This document shows, piece by piece, positions 44,726 through 53,546 of a stretch of DNA of 64,000 nt. The notes beneath the pieces are model-generated. The model was not told the DNA's origin. It did not search any database and worked only from the letters and a program-made list of their open reading frames with translations. The translations under genes and the position numbers were made by a program. The stretch is taken from assembly GCF_021654795.1 (NCBI RefSeq), contig NZ_AP025344.1:5890501-5954500 (forward strand), in the 5' to 3' direction. How positions within the stretch are numbered: the stretch's first letter is position 1; every line of letters starts with the position of its first letter. The stretch comes from Paenibacillus dendritiformis. Lineage in GTDB: Bacteria; Bacillota; Bacilli; Paenibacillales; Paenibacillaceae.

Positions 44726-45964
44726 ATGGACAATCACGATGCCGCACCAAAGGGCCTGGTTCCCTACTGGGTCAAAATCACCATTGTTTTCTTTCTAGGC
44801 TGGATTTCCATTTACGCCACCCGCTCCGTGCTCAATCCGGTCATGGACAATATCCAAGCGGAATTTGGCTTATCGGCTTCTCAATTAGGCTTAATCAGCA
44901 GCATTTTCTTCATTGGTTACGCAGGACTCAACGTGCCGTCCGGAATCCTGGGCGATAAAATCGGCAAGAAAAAAGTGCTTGTTCCCGGCGTGATTCTCTT
45001 CGGGATCTTCGCGGCCGTAACCGGCATGATGCCCACCTTCGCGCTTTTCATGACAACCTGGCTCCTTGTCGGCATATTTCAAGGCTTTTACTACGGGCCT
45101 CAGTACGGATTATCATCCGAAGCGATTCCCAAAAAACATATTACCGTAGGCAGCGCAATTATTAATAGCGGGATGGCCTTCGGGCTTTCCCTCGGCTACT
45201 TCATTTCCAGCTACACGGTCGGCACGCTGGGAATGAGTTGGAGGGCGCCCTTCTACATTATTGCCGTTCCTGTCGTTCTGGCCGGCATCGCGATGTGGAT
45301 CGTGATTAAAGACAAACCAAAAGCAAAAGAACAAGGAACCGATGAAAAAGCCCCTCAAAAGCTGAAACTGAAAGAACTATTTAGCAAAAACCTGATTTTT
45401 GCGTACATTACGATTTTTTGCGCAATCTATGCCTTTTTCGTCGTTGTCACCTGGATCCCGTATTATTTGCAGCATGCCCGCGGCATTGAAGGCACCGAAG
45501 TCGCCGTGGTCTCTTCGCTCGTCCCCTGGGCGGCCATTCCCGGTTCCCTCTTGTTCAGTTGGATAGCGGATAAAATGGGTACGCGCCGTCCCGTATTGTT
45601 AGTGATGCTGCCTCTTTCCATAATCGCGATTATTTCCATTGTCGCCTTCGATAATATGTGGGTTTTATACATGGCCTTGATCGGTTACGGGATTTTCGGA
45701 AAAATCAGCACCAACCCGGTCCTTGTAGCCGTTGTTGCCGATAACGCGCCGAAGCATGCCTTAAGCACCGCATTTGGTCTCTACAACTTCATCGGTATGT
45801 GCGGCTCCATTTTGGCGCCTTATATTACCGGATTCCTTACCGACGCAACCGGATCGCTGAACGCCGGATTCTATTTTGCCGGATTCCTTCTCGTTATCGG
45901 CACCATTTCCGTGCTCTTTATCAAGGAAGACAATAGACCGAATGCAGAAGCTCCCTCGAAGTAA
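44726..45964 (+). CDS. MFS transporter, organic anion / sugar-acid or sugar-phosphate type
   Basis: 412 residues and twelve helices. FLGWISIYATRSVLNPVM, GYAGLNVPSGILGDKIGKKK (motif A) and GIFQGFYYGPQYGLSSEAIP fit the anion:cation symporter and OPA branches of the MFS. Good AGGAGG site. Preceded by a terminator, so transcribed on its own, probably under the adjacent kinase-regulator pair and a cre-like site. A classic sensor-regulator-transporter set, as in organic acid or hexose-phosphate uptake; the exact substrate is not readable. Confidence 0.85.
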   Translation: MDNHDAAPKGLVPYWVKITIVFFLGWISIYATRSVLNPVMDNIQAEFGLSASQLGLISSIFFIGYAGLNVPSGILGDKIGKKKVLVPGVILFGIFAAVTGMMPTFALFMTTWLLVGIFQGFYYGPQYGLSSEAIPKKHITVGSAIINSGMAFGLSLGYFISSYTVGTLGMSWRAPFYIIAVPVVLAGIAMWIVIKDKPKAKEQGTDEKAPQKLKLKELFSKNLIFAYITIFCAIYAFFVVVTWIPYYLQHARGIEGTEVAVVSSLVPWAAIPGSLLFSWIADKMGTRRPVLLVMLPLSIIAIISIVAFDNMWVLYMALIGYGIFGKISTNPVLVAVVADNAPKHALSTAFGLYNFIGMCGSILAPYITGFLTDATGSLNAGFYFAGFLLVIGTISVLFIKEDNRPNAEAPSK

Positions 45965-46070
45965 GAAAGCCGTAATCTTCATACATGATGCCGAATCATC
46001 CTGAAGGGACAATAAAGAACGGCCTACTGCAAGAGAAAAGCTGGATACAAATTAAGGAATGACCTGAACA

Positions 46071-46107
46071 GAGGTGTTCGTAAAAATGACGGACAACCTC
46101 TTTTTTT
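46071..46107 (+). terminator. Terminator after the MFS transporter
   Basis: GAGGTGTTCGT with ACGGACAACCTC (one bulge and a G-U pair) around AAAAATG, then seven T. Confidence 0.7.
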
Positions 46108-46218
46108 ATCTCCGTTAGGTTGTAAATTTCTAAGAGCCATCTCCCTATATAGTGAGCAGGGAAAATTCATCGCGATGGAAATAAATTTCTCGGTTCACAA
46201 TTGAGGAGGAATGTAACA

Positions 46219-46710
46219 ATGGATGCCAGAGAATATGTACAAGAAGTTGAATTGAATCTGCGGACGATTTCAGATCTCCAGGAAGCGCAGCAGATTATCC
46301 TTGATAATGTCGAGAGACGTCTTGATGTGTCAGATTGGGCAAGGTATTTGGGTAATGCTGCCACAGTAGTAGGGCTCATCACTGCCTTCTCCAAGCATTC
46401 CGAATGGGGATTGGCGACAGGTCTGGTAGGTTTGTTCACATCGTTGCTGCCAAATGAAAAAGAGCGCCTTAGGGTACATCTTCAAAATGGAATCAACTAT
46501 CTGGGTACACTCCAACGTTATCTGATTCAAAATCAAGAATATGATGCGCTTAAAGCGAAACTTCCGTTTTTAGAGTATCGCAATGTTGATGGGACTACTC
46601 GATTTGTTATTGGAGATGGCTACATCACCGGGGTTCGTAATCGTGGAGGCGGCTGGAATACTGACCACGCTAACCCTTGTTTTCTTTATCTTGCAACTTT
46701 TTCTGGATAG
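46219..46710 (+). CDS. Unknown small protein with central hydrophobic segments
   Basis: 163 residues; not recognised. N-terminal amphipathic helices (1-42, Glu/Leu-rich), then two hydrophobic stretches (about 46-60 NAATVVGLITAFSK and 65-78 WGLATGLVGLFTSLLP), a charged helix, and a C-terminal part with GDGYITGVRNRGGGWNTD. The ATG has TGAGGAGGAA upstream. There is no signal peptide. Its last 41 bases overlap the end of the convergent gene 46670-47191, which is unusual. AT-rich. A small membrane-active or toxin-like protein is conceivable but not shown. Confidence 0.65.
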   Translation: MDAREYVQEVELNLRTISDLQEAQQIILDNVERRLDVSDWARYLGNAATVVGLITAFSKHSEWGLATGLVGLFTSLLPNEKERLRVHLQNGINYLGTLQRYLIQNQEYDALKAKLPFLEYRNVDGTTRFVIGDGYITGVRNRGGGWNTDHANPCFLYLATFSG

Positions 46711-47191
46711 TTTGCTCAAGAAACTTTAATGTATCGTGTACGGATTCATCTGAAATGGTGTAAAATTTCTCGGGTTCATAAGATTTGCTTATTGCAATCG
46801 TTCCATTTTTTGAAATTCTGAGAGACCTTATGATCTTTGTTACTCCATTTATTTCGCCGTCAATAAAAATCTGGTACATTGTATCCCATGATTTGGAGGA
46901 ATGGATACCCCTTACTTGTATTTCAGAAAGAGATGTTATGAATAATTTTATTTCCTGTTCGTCTTTTAAAAAAACAAATCCCGATTCTTTTTTCGTATCG
47001 TCTTCGGTTTTCCTTATTGAAATCGATTTGATTTCTTCTTCTTTCAAATGTTCTTGAAGTACATCCTGGAATGAAAAGGATTTCGCATTCAGAACATAAT
47101 CATAAAAGTAGGGATAACCGTATATCCCTAGATTAATAAGGGCAATGACAAGCACAATCGCAGAAAGAACGGGGCGATGTTTTTTTTCCAC
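46670..47191 (-). CDS. Unknown single-pass membrane protein
   Basis: 173 residues from a GTG at 47191 with AGGAGGGATAG 6 bases upstream; the ATG at 47215 lies before that site and is less likely. One N-terminal helix (about 9-27: LSAIVLVIALINLGIYG), then an extracellular soluble domain of about 145 residues rich in Lys/Glu/Ile (VLQEHLKEEEIKSISIRK; MYQIFIDGEINGVTKIIRSL). No family recognised. Lower GC than the flanking genes. The stop region overlaps the convergent gene 46219-46710 by 41 bp. Confidence 0.65.
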   Translation of the reverse strand: MEKKHRPVLSAIVLVIALINLGIYGYPYFYDYVLNAKSFSFQDVLQEHLKEEEIKSISIRKTEDDTKKESGFVFLKDEQEIKLFITSLSEIQVRGIHSSKSWDTMYQIFIDGEINGVTKIIRSLRISKNGTIAISKSYEPEKFYTISDESVHDTLKFLEQTIQKKLQDKENKG

Positions 47192-47613
47192 TCTATCCCT
47201 CCTGTTTAATGGCAAATGTACATTACATATACTTTACCAGAAAATCTAAATTAAAGAACCTCAAAATCGGATTGTCAGGAAGGGGTGGAAGCACATATAT
47301 GAAAAATCCCGGATTTGGAGAAATAGTCCGGCCGCGAGCTGTGATCTGAAGGAAGCCCGCGCAAAAATCCAACCTTTGAGAAGCACGAACTCAGGGCGGG
47401 GCCGTTGTACGGAGGCGAGTCTCCAAGACAAGACAAAGCCCCATACAGCCTAGGAATACAGCAGTAAATGGGGCGGGGTACGAGACTGTATCTCCTATAG
47501 AGATGCAGTCCGGATTCAGTTAGGCATCAGCTTATTCGAAAGATGGAGAGAGGGACACGGGCCCATTTTCACGCACGTACATCGGCCATTCAACCAACTT
47601 TTCGCCTTGGAGG

Positions 47614-47982
47614 CTATCTGACATTTTTCCATACATTGATTGCAAACGCCAGGACCCCCAGCACGGAAATGATTCCCCCGCCGATCAGCAAGGCCGTCGC
47701 GGCGTCTACGCCATTGGCCGCCATGGCCAGGCCGGCCAGAAAAATCGGCAGGCCGATATTGTGAAGCCAAAAATGCACCGTCCCGAGCGTGCTGTCGCCG
47801 GCTTGCGGGAAGCGCGCATAAATCAATCCGCTGATCGCCAGCGACACCCAGCCCAGCAGATTCAGGTGCGCATGCAGCGACGTATATTGGAACTGATTGG
47901 TCGCTCCGGCGATCAATCCGGCCAATACCCCCGCCACAAAGTAAAATGCCGCTGCCTTAATGAAGCGGACACCGACCGTCAT
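47614..47982 (-). CDS. Small four-helix membrane protein related to cytochrome oxidase subunit I
   Basis: 122 residues and four hydrophobic helices. QYTSLHAHLNLLGWVSLAISG and VHFWLHNIGLPIFLAGLAM carry the His residues seen in small Bacillales proteins annotated as cytochrome-c oxidase or NorB-like. It lacks most of the subunit I fold and cannot be an oxidase alone. The ATG at 47982 has GGGGGGAA 6 bases upstream. The 421 bp downstream (47192-47613) show no gene or clear hairpin. Confidence 0.75.
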   Translation of the reverse strand: MTVGVRFIKAAAFYFVAGVLAGLIAGATNQFQYTSLHAHLNLLGWVSLAISGLIYARFPQAGDSTLGTVHFWLHNIGLPIFLAGLAMAANGVDAATALLIGGGIISVLGVLAFAINVWKNVR

Positions 47983-48054
47983 CCAATTCCCCCCATCCTG
48001 CATCAAATTGGTTATACATATGAACGGCGGGACTTGGTTATGACGAGCGTCGGA

Positions 48055-48245
48055 TCAATCCTGCAAGAGTGCAGGATTTTTGCCGGTTTTCGCTCGTTGG
48101 AAGGGGAATTGCTGCATTCATACATCAATTTCGTCCGTTCCAGCTTCCAATAGGGATAATATGAGGAAAATGATGCGGTTTTGCAGGAATGGTCCGGAAT
48201 GGCCCTCCCTCAAGGGAAGCAAAGCTGCATATTTGCAGGATTAGT
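48055..48245 (+). repeat. Cluster of three short palindromic motifs
   Basis: ATCCTGCAAGAGTGCAGGAT (about 48058), GATGCGGTTTTGCAGGAATG (about 48172) and AGCTGCATATTTGCAGGATT (about 48223) belong to the same motif family as in the other clusters. No gene in this 491-bp gap. Confidence 0.6.
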
Positions 48246-48353
48246 GCTGTTAACCATCAACCTTATTAACTAATAATGAGATTAAATACCAGATAACGGA
48301 GGAAGGAGCTGCCCTATCCCCCACCCGTTGCATGGAGCGCTTCACCCCAACGG

Positions 48354-48384
48354 CAAAAACCGGGTCCCTCAGGAACCCGGTTCA
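48354..48384 (-). terminator. Terminator after the DsrE-like gene
   Basis: AACCGGGTCCC/GGAACCCGGTT hairpin with TCA loop, followed on the minus strand by a T run; about 90 bases beyond the stop. Confidence 0.75.
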
Positions 48385-48473
48385 AGCAACGACTGCAACC
48401 AGCAGTACGTTGCACAGTGCAGCCGCTTCGCGCTATTCATGTCTGGCCCAGCATAACGATGCTCGCGGCAAAA

Positions 48474-48812
48474 TTAGCCTAACGTCAGCACTTCATACCG
48501 GGAGGCCAACTGGACGAACTCGCCCATGCTTGAAATCTCGCCCGCCTCCAGTTCGTCCGCGATGCCGTAATGATCTACGCATGTCTTGCAGGCGAGCACC
48601 GGCACGCCCGCCTTGGCCAGATCGGCCAGCTGCAGCGAGGCCATGGACTTGGAGGTCAGCGCCAGCACCCCCCGATTCATGCAAAATATCGCGGCCGGAA
48701 GCTCTTCCTGCTGCTTCAGCAGCGTCAGGAAGGTCTCCAGCACAGACGGGCCCAGCCCGTTCTCTTCGGCGCCGATGCGATCCGACGTCAATAGAATGAC
48801 TTTGTTTTTCAT
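48474..48812 (-). CDS. DsrE/YedF-like sulfur-transfer family protein
   Basis: 112 residues. ILLTSDRIGAEENGLGPSVLETFL at the N-terminus and GVPVLACKTCVDHYGI in the middle are typical of the small DsrE/DsrF-like or YedF C-terminal domain proteins linked to sulfur or selenium metabolism. The CKTC pair could carry a persulfide. The ATG at 48812 has GGGTGG 6 bases upstream. No SirA/TusA partner is encoded beside it, so its role is open. Confidence 0.7.
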   Translation of the reverse strand: MKNKVILLTSDRIGAEENGLGPSVLETFLTLLKQQEELPAAIFCMNRGVLALTSKSMASLQLADLAKAGVPVLACKTCVDHYGIADELEAGEISSMGEFVQLASRYEVLTLG

Positions 48813-48927
48813 GACAGCCACCCTTTCTTCAGCGTGTATCCTTCGACTCCACCGCCTGTCGCTTCCGCAGCGAGTTGCGCGGTTCCGGGGCCTGCCTCAG
48901 CAGTTCCCATCCTGACTTGGAAGTACA

Positions 48928-48992
48928 GAGTCACTGTATCAGCAGCCCGAATCTCCCCCAGCGGCTCGAGTCACTGCATCAGCAGTCCGACT
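48928..48992. repeat. Short direct repeat between DsrE-like and glnS genes
   Basis: GAGTCACTGTATCAGCAG and GAGTCACTGCATCAGCAG, 40 bases apart, each followed by a C/TCCGA. Possible leftover of a local duplication; no function seen. Confidence 0.5.
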
Positions 48993-49022
48993 CGACTCTT
49001 AGGAGGCTCATCCCGTTCGAAG

Positions 49023-50693
49023 TTACTTCTTCGGCAGCTCGAAAGAGCTTTTCAACGACACGATAAGATTGAAGACGATACGTCCGTTATTCGTATATTT
49101 CGGATCCGCATTGAAATAGCCGTGGCGGAAAAATTGATACTTGTCATGGCCTGCGACATCCTTCATATTCGGCTCCACGAAGCCCTGCTCCACGACCAGG
49201 GAAGACGGGTTGACCCGATCGAGGAATGTCGTGTCGCCTTCATTCTCCGTCTCGTCGAGAATGAGCGGCTCATATAGCCGGAATTCCGCCGGAACCGCCT
49301 GGGAAGCCTCGACCCAGTGAATCGTTCCCTTGACCTTGCGGCCGGTGAAGCCGCTGCCGCTCTTCGTCTCCGGATCATACGTGCAGCGCACCTCGATCAC
49401 CTGGCCCTCGCTGTCCTTGATCACTTCGTTGCACTTGATGAAGTATGCATGCTTCAAGCGGACTTCATTGCCAGGGAACAGACGGAAATATTTGCTTGGC
49501 GGATTCTCCATGAAGTCGTCCTGCTCGATGTAAATCTCGCCCGAGAACGGAATTTGGCGGATCCCCATCTCCGGATTCTCCGGGTTAACTTCCGCATCCA
49601 GCCATTCGATCTGGCCTTCCGGGTAGTTCGTAATAACGACCTTCAGCGGCTTGAGCACGCCCATCGTGCGCGGCGCCTTCAGCTTCAAATCTTCCCGGAT
49701 AAAATGATCGAGATACTTGGAATCGACGGTGCTGTTCCCTTTCGTCACGCCGATCTCCCGGCAGAACGTCCGAATCGATTCCGGCGTGAAGCCGCGGCGG
49801 CGCAAGCCGGAAATGGTCGGCATCCGCGGGTCGTCCCAGCCGTCCACGATCCCCTCGTCCACGAGCAGCTTCAGCTTCCGCTTGCTCATGACCGTATTCG
49901 TCATATTAAGGCGCGCGAATTCATATTGATGCGGCGTGGCCTCCATCTCGCATTCCTGCACGACCCAGTCATACAGCGGACGCTGATCCTCGAATTCGAG
50001 CGTGCAGATGGAATGGGTAATGCCTTCGATCGCATCCTCCAGCGGATGGGCGAACGCGTACATCGGATAAATGCACCATTGGTTGCCGGTGTTATGATGC
50101 GTCGCATGCGCAATGCGGTAGATAACCGGATCGCGGAGGTTGATATTCGGGGAGGCCATGTCAATCTTGGCGCGCAGCACCTTCTCCCCATTTTGGAATT
50201 CGCCGTTCTTCATCCGTTCGAATAAATCCAGATTCTCCTCGATCGAGCGATCGCGGTACGGGCTGTTCTTGCCCGGTTCGGTCAGCGTGCCTCGCATCTC
50301 CCGTATCTCGTCGGCGTTCAGGTCGCAGACGAAAGCTTTGCCCTTCTTGATGAGCAGGACCGCGCGCTTATACATCTCGTCAAAATAATCGGAGGCAAAA
50401 TAGAGCCCATCCCAATCGAAGCCGAGCCAGCGGACATCCTCCTTAATCGATTCGACGAATTCCGTATCCTCCTTGAGCGGATTCGTGTCATCGAAGCGAA
50501 GATGCGCGCGGCCCTTGAACTCTCGGGCCAACTCGAAATTCAGGCAAATCGACTTCGCATGCCCGATATGCAAATATCCGTTCGGCTCGGGCGGGAACCG
50601 GGTCACGATTTTGTCTACCCGGCCTTCTTCCAGATCATTCACAATAATATTGCGAATAAAATTCGATGTAGCATTGGGGTTCTCCACCAGCAA
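49023..50693 (-). CDS. glnS: Glutaminyl-tRNA synthetase
   Basis: 556 residues. PEPNGYLHIGHAKSICLNF is the class I HIGH motif, DDTNPLKED and the LRRRGFTPESIRTFC region are GlnRS hallmarks, and VMSKRKLKLLVDEG is the KMSKS loop. The C-terminal anticodon-binding beta-barrels are present (GQIEWLDAEVNPENP onward). It charges tRNA-Gln directly. The presence of GlnRS in a Firmicute is less common than the amidotransferase route but is known in Paenibacillus-like groups. Start TTG at 50693 (or GTG at 50687) with AAAGG upstream; no T-box is visible in its 57-bp leader. Confidence 0.95.
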   Translation of the reverse strand: MLVENPNATSNFIRNIIVNDLEEGRVDKIVTRFPPEPNGYLHIGHAKSICLNFELAREFKGRAHLRFDDTNPLKEDTEFVESIKEDVRWLGFDWDGLYFASDYFDEMYKRAVLLIKKGKAFVCDLNADEIREMRGTLTEPGKNSPYRDRSIEENLDLFERMKNGEFQNGEKVLRAKIDMASPNINLRDPVIYRIAHATHHNTGNQWCIYPMYAFAHPLEDAIEGITHSICTLEFEDQRPLYDWVVQECEMEATPHQYEFARLNMTNTVMSKRKLKLLVDEGIVDGWDDPRMPTISGLRRRGFTPESIRTFCREIGVTKGNSTVDSKYLDHFIREDLKLKAPRTMGVLKPLKVVITNYPEGQIEWLDAEVNPENPEMGIRQIPFSGEIYIEQDDFMENPPSKYFRLFPGNEVRLKHAYFIKCNEVIKDSEGQVIEVRCTYDPETKSGSGFTGRKVKGTIHWVEASQAVPAEFRLYEPLILDETENEGDTTFLDRVNPSSLVVEQGFVEPNMKDVAGHDKYQFFRHGYFNADPKYTNNGRIVFNLIVSLKSSFELPKK

Positions 50694-50750
50694 TCAACCT
50701 TTCTCTGTCTAGCGCTTTGTCTATTAATATACCCATATCATGGGGGGACT

Positions 50751-51719
50751 TCAACTCTGATCGGCCGGGAACCAATTCTCGATCAGCGAGGCATACTCCC
50801 GTTCCGAGGCGGCCTGCTGCCGTTCTGCGCCCGCGGCTTCCTCCTCCAGGCGCCGAATCGTCGCCTCAACGTGCCGGACCGCCTCTTCCACCCGTTCGAG
50901 CGAACGGTTAATCCGGCCCTGCACCATCCAATCGGTCAGGAACCCGTCGAACACATAATCTGCGAAGGTAAGCCCCGCACCGATATCGACGGCCTGTGCC
51001 GTCTGCCGCAGCTTCTGCACGTCTTCCAGCTCCCGGCCGAAGCGGCGCAGCCGATGATTGGCCTGGCTCAGCTCGGCCTTGGCGTCGTCATAGCGGTTAT
51101 GCTTCAGGTAGGTCGCAATCGTGCCGCCGCCGAGCATATCATACGTTCCCCAATTGCGGGCGGAACGGAACTGCTCTTCGGCCCGCTTCAGAGCGCGCAG
51201 CGCGTCGCGTCCCGCCTGGATGGCCTCGTCCAGCTCGCGCTTCTCCGTCTGCAGCCGGGCCCGCCCGGAGATGAGCGCATCCAGCTGGGCTGCCATGGTC
51301 CGGTCGCAGGCGCGAAGCAGACGCTCCTTCTCCTCGATGGCCCGCCGCAGCTCCTCCTCGGCCCCGCTGACGCCGATCAACTGGCGGCGCCAGTCCGCCG
51401 CATCGGCCTCGGCCTGGCGGTAAGCATCCTGCGCCAGTTCGTATTGTTCTTTGGCGCGAAGCGCCTCTTCCTCTTCCCGTTCAAGCTTGCGCTCCTTCTG
51501 TCCAATCAGCGTGAAGAAGAAGTTCGCCATCGACCAGGACCGCAGCCGTTCGACATCCTGTTCTTCCTCGCGCCACCACTTTTCCAGCCGCTCCAGCTCC
51601 GCCTTGCGCCGCTGCCGCTCCCGTTCGGCTTCCTGCAGGCGCGTCTCATACTTGTCTTGAAGCCTTCCATTCAGCCGTGCCCGCTCGATGCGCTGCTGCA
51701 GCTCATGCCATGTCCGCAT
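50751..51719 (-). CDS. Coiled-coil protein of unknown function
   Basis: 322 residues with no signal peptide. Two long heptad-rich helices (about 1-115 and 120-200) full of Glu/Arg/Ala, then a central segment ARNWGTYDMLGGGTIATYLKH and ADYVFDGFLTDWMVQGRIN, and a final coiled coil. The conserved-looking GTYDMLGGG suggests a real domain; similar proteins are annotated only as hypothetical in Bacillales. GGGGGAG lies 6 bases before the ATG. It sits between ilvA and glnS in the same direction. Confidence 0.75.
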   Translation of the reverse strand: MRTWHELQQRIERARLNGRLQDKYETRLQEAERERQRRKAELERLEKWWREEEQDVERLRSWSMANFFFTLIGQKERKLEREEEEALRAKEQYELAQDAYRQAEADAADWRRQLIGVSGAEEELRRAIEEKERLLRACDRTMAAQLDALISGRARLQTEKRELDEAIQAGRDALRALKRAEEQFRSARNWGTYDMLGGGTIATYLKHNRYDDAKAELSQANHRLRRFGRELEDVQKLRQTAQAVDIGAGLTFADYVFDGFLTDWMVQGRINRSLERVEEAVRHVEATIRRLEEEAAGAERQQAASEREYASLIENWFPADQS

Positions 51720-51826
51720 GTCATCTCCCCCTTTTCCCGCATTCCTTACCTATTTATACGAGATGAACGCCTCCCGGGATGCGTCCGAAGTCCGCAAGGG
51801 AGGGGCAGGGGCAAAAGGCAGCATGA

Positions 51827-53092
51827 TTACACCAGCATATTATACAGCGTCGCGTTCTTGTTCACTTCCACGTACTGGATGCCCCGCTTCTTCATCCGTT
51901 CAATGAGCGGCTTATAATCCTCGGTATGCTCCAGCTCGATGCCGACCAGGGCGAAGCCGTCATCCTTATTATGCTTCTTGTTATATTCGAACCGGGTAAT
52001 GTCATCATTCGGTCCGAGGACATCCTCCAGGAATTCGCGCAGAGCCCCCGCACGCTGCGGGAAGTTCACGATGAAGTAATGCTTCAAGCCTTCATAAATG
52101 AGCGACCGTTCCTTAATCTCCTGCATCCGGTCAATATCGTTGTTGCCGCCGCTGATGACGCAGACGACATTTTGGCCGCGAATCTGATCCCGGTACAGAT
52201 CGAGCGCCGCGACAGGCAGCGATCCGGCCGGCTCCACGACAATCGCACTCTCGTTGTAGAGCTGCAGGATGGTCGTGCAGGCTTTGCCTTCCGGCACGAG
52301 GATGACATCATCAAGCACCTGAGAGCAGATCTCGTAAGGAAGCTGCCCTACCCGCTTCACGGCGGCGCCGTCGACGAACTTGTCGATCGTCTCCAGCGTG
52401 AGCACTCCTTGACGTTCCAGCGCCGCGGTCATCGAGGCGGCCCCTTCCGGCTCCACGCCAATCACCCGGGTGGACGGACTCACCGTCTTCACGTATGTGC
52501 CTACGCCGGCCGCCAAGCCGCCGCCGCCAATCGTCACGAAGACATAGTCCGCCGGCACGTCAAGCGACTCCATAATCTCCATGCCTACCGTGCCGCTGCC
52601 TGCGACGATATAAGGATCATCGAAAGGATGAATGAAAGTGCTGCCGTTCTCTTCGCAAATGTTCATGGCCGCTTCATGGGCATCATCGAAGGTATCCCCC
52701 GTCAGCACGACTTTGACGAACGATCCGCCGAAGCGCTTCACCTGGGTTACCTTCTGGCTTGGCGTCGTGGTTGGCATCACGATCGTGCCCTGGATCTGCA
52801 GCGCTTGGCACGAATAAGCGACTCCCTGGGCGTGGTTGCCCGCGCTCGCGCACACGATTCCCTTCTGCAAATCCTCGGCGGACAGATGGCGAATCATATT
52901 GTAGGCGCCCCGGATTTTGAATGACCGGACGATCTGCAAATCCTCCCGCTTCAAATAGACATTGCATTGATATCGGGCGGATAAAATCGGGTCGCGCTGC
53001 AAAGGCGTGCGCACAATGACTTCCTTCAACACATGGTGGGCACGGACGATATGCTCCATCGTCACGGCCGGTGCAGGATGAGTCGTCTCCAT
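51827..53092 (-). CDS. ilvA: Threonine ammonia-lyase (threonine deaminase)
   Basis: 421 residues. A PLP fold-type II domain has Lys59 in VRSFKIRGAYN as Schiff-base lysine, SAGNHAQGVAYSCQ and the glycine-rich TIGGGGLAAGV phosphate loop. A single C-terminal ACT-like domain (about 335-421: YFIVNFPQRAGALREFLEDVLG) gives feedback control by isoleucine/valine. The ATG at 53092 is chosen; the long upstream extension of the open frame is T-box leader. It makes 2-oxobutanoate for isoleucine. Controlled by the T-box at 53150-53462. Confidence 0.95.
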   Translation of the reverse strand: METTHPAPAVTMEHIVRAHHVLKEVIVRTPLQRDPILSARYQCNVYLKREDLQIVRSFKIRGAYNMIRHLSAEDLQKGIVCASAGNHAQGVAYSCQALQIQGTIVMPTTTPSQKVTQVKRFGGSFVKVVLTGDTFDDAHEAAMNICEENGSTFIHPFDDPYIVAGSGTVGMEIMESLDVPADYVFVTIGGGGLAAGVGTYVKTVSPSTRVIGVEPEGAASMTAALERQGVLTLETIDKFVDGAAVKRVGQLPYEICSQVLDDVILVPEGKACTTILQLYNESAIVVEPAGSLPVAALDLYRDQIRGQNVVCVISGGNNDIDRMQEIKERSLIYEGLKHYFIVNFPQRAGALREFLEDVLGPNDDITRFEYNKKHNKDDGFALVGIELEHTEDYKPLIERMKKRGIQYVEVNKNATLYNMLV

Positions 53093-53149
53093 CTCACATT
53101 CCTCGCTTTCGGTCGGTATACTGTCTAGTGTTGGGCAATTGCCGGGAAA

Positions 53150-53462
53150 ATAAAAAAACTCGTCCCAAAAAAGGGACGAGAGTTTACCGTGGTACCACCC
53201 TTGTTCCGCGAAAGACCGGATTCGCTTGCCGAATCCGCTTCTGCGGCGCTTGGCCGCGGCAATGCCGCGCATCCGGGTAACGGCGGATGAGCCGTCCGCG
53301 CTTACTGAGCGCCGCCAGGCGGCATACGGTTCAGCGCGGCATCTCGGAGAGGATATTCAGCTGGTCCAGACATCGACTCGCACCGGCCGTCGACTCTCTG
53401 CGGACTGCATCCCAGCTTACTTGTTCTCGTCATCGATTCCAATAACGGTTCATGAATTGTAT
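53150..53462 (-). ncRNA. T-box riboswitch leader of ilvA
   Basis: On the minus strand the T-box core AGGGTGGTACCACGG (plus coordinates 53187-53201) is followed by a CTCGTCCC/GGGACGAG terminator (53159-53180) and a T run. Upstream lie stem I elements: an AGTAAGC S-turn-like segment and a GGATGCAG loop. The candidate specifier codon is ATC (isoleucine) in GAATATCCTC at 53352-53354. Uncharged tRNA-Ile would bind and block the terminator. The specifier assignment is inference; the T-box itself is certain by sequence. Confidence 0.93.
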
Positions 53463-53467
53463 CCTAT

Positions 53468-53497
53468 TATTATGAACATGCGTCCGGCTTCATGTCA
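53468..53497 (-). promoter_or_regulatory. Sigma-A promoter of the ilvA T-box transcript
   Basis: TTGACA (53492-53497 on the minus strand), 18-base spacer and CATAAT (53468-53473). Placed at the start of the T-box leader, 50 bases after the stop of the MFS gene. Confidence 0.75.
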
Positions 53498-53546
53498 ATG
53501 GGCACGGTCATAAATTGTTCACTGTCCTCAAACGCGGACATCGCGG

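Noticed and set aside
53226..53513. Plus-strand frame in the ilvA leader
   Set aside because: Lies within the T-box structure and has no plausible start.
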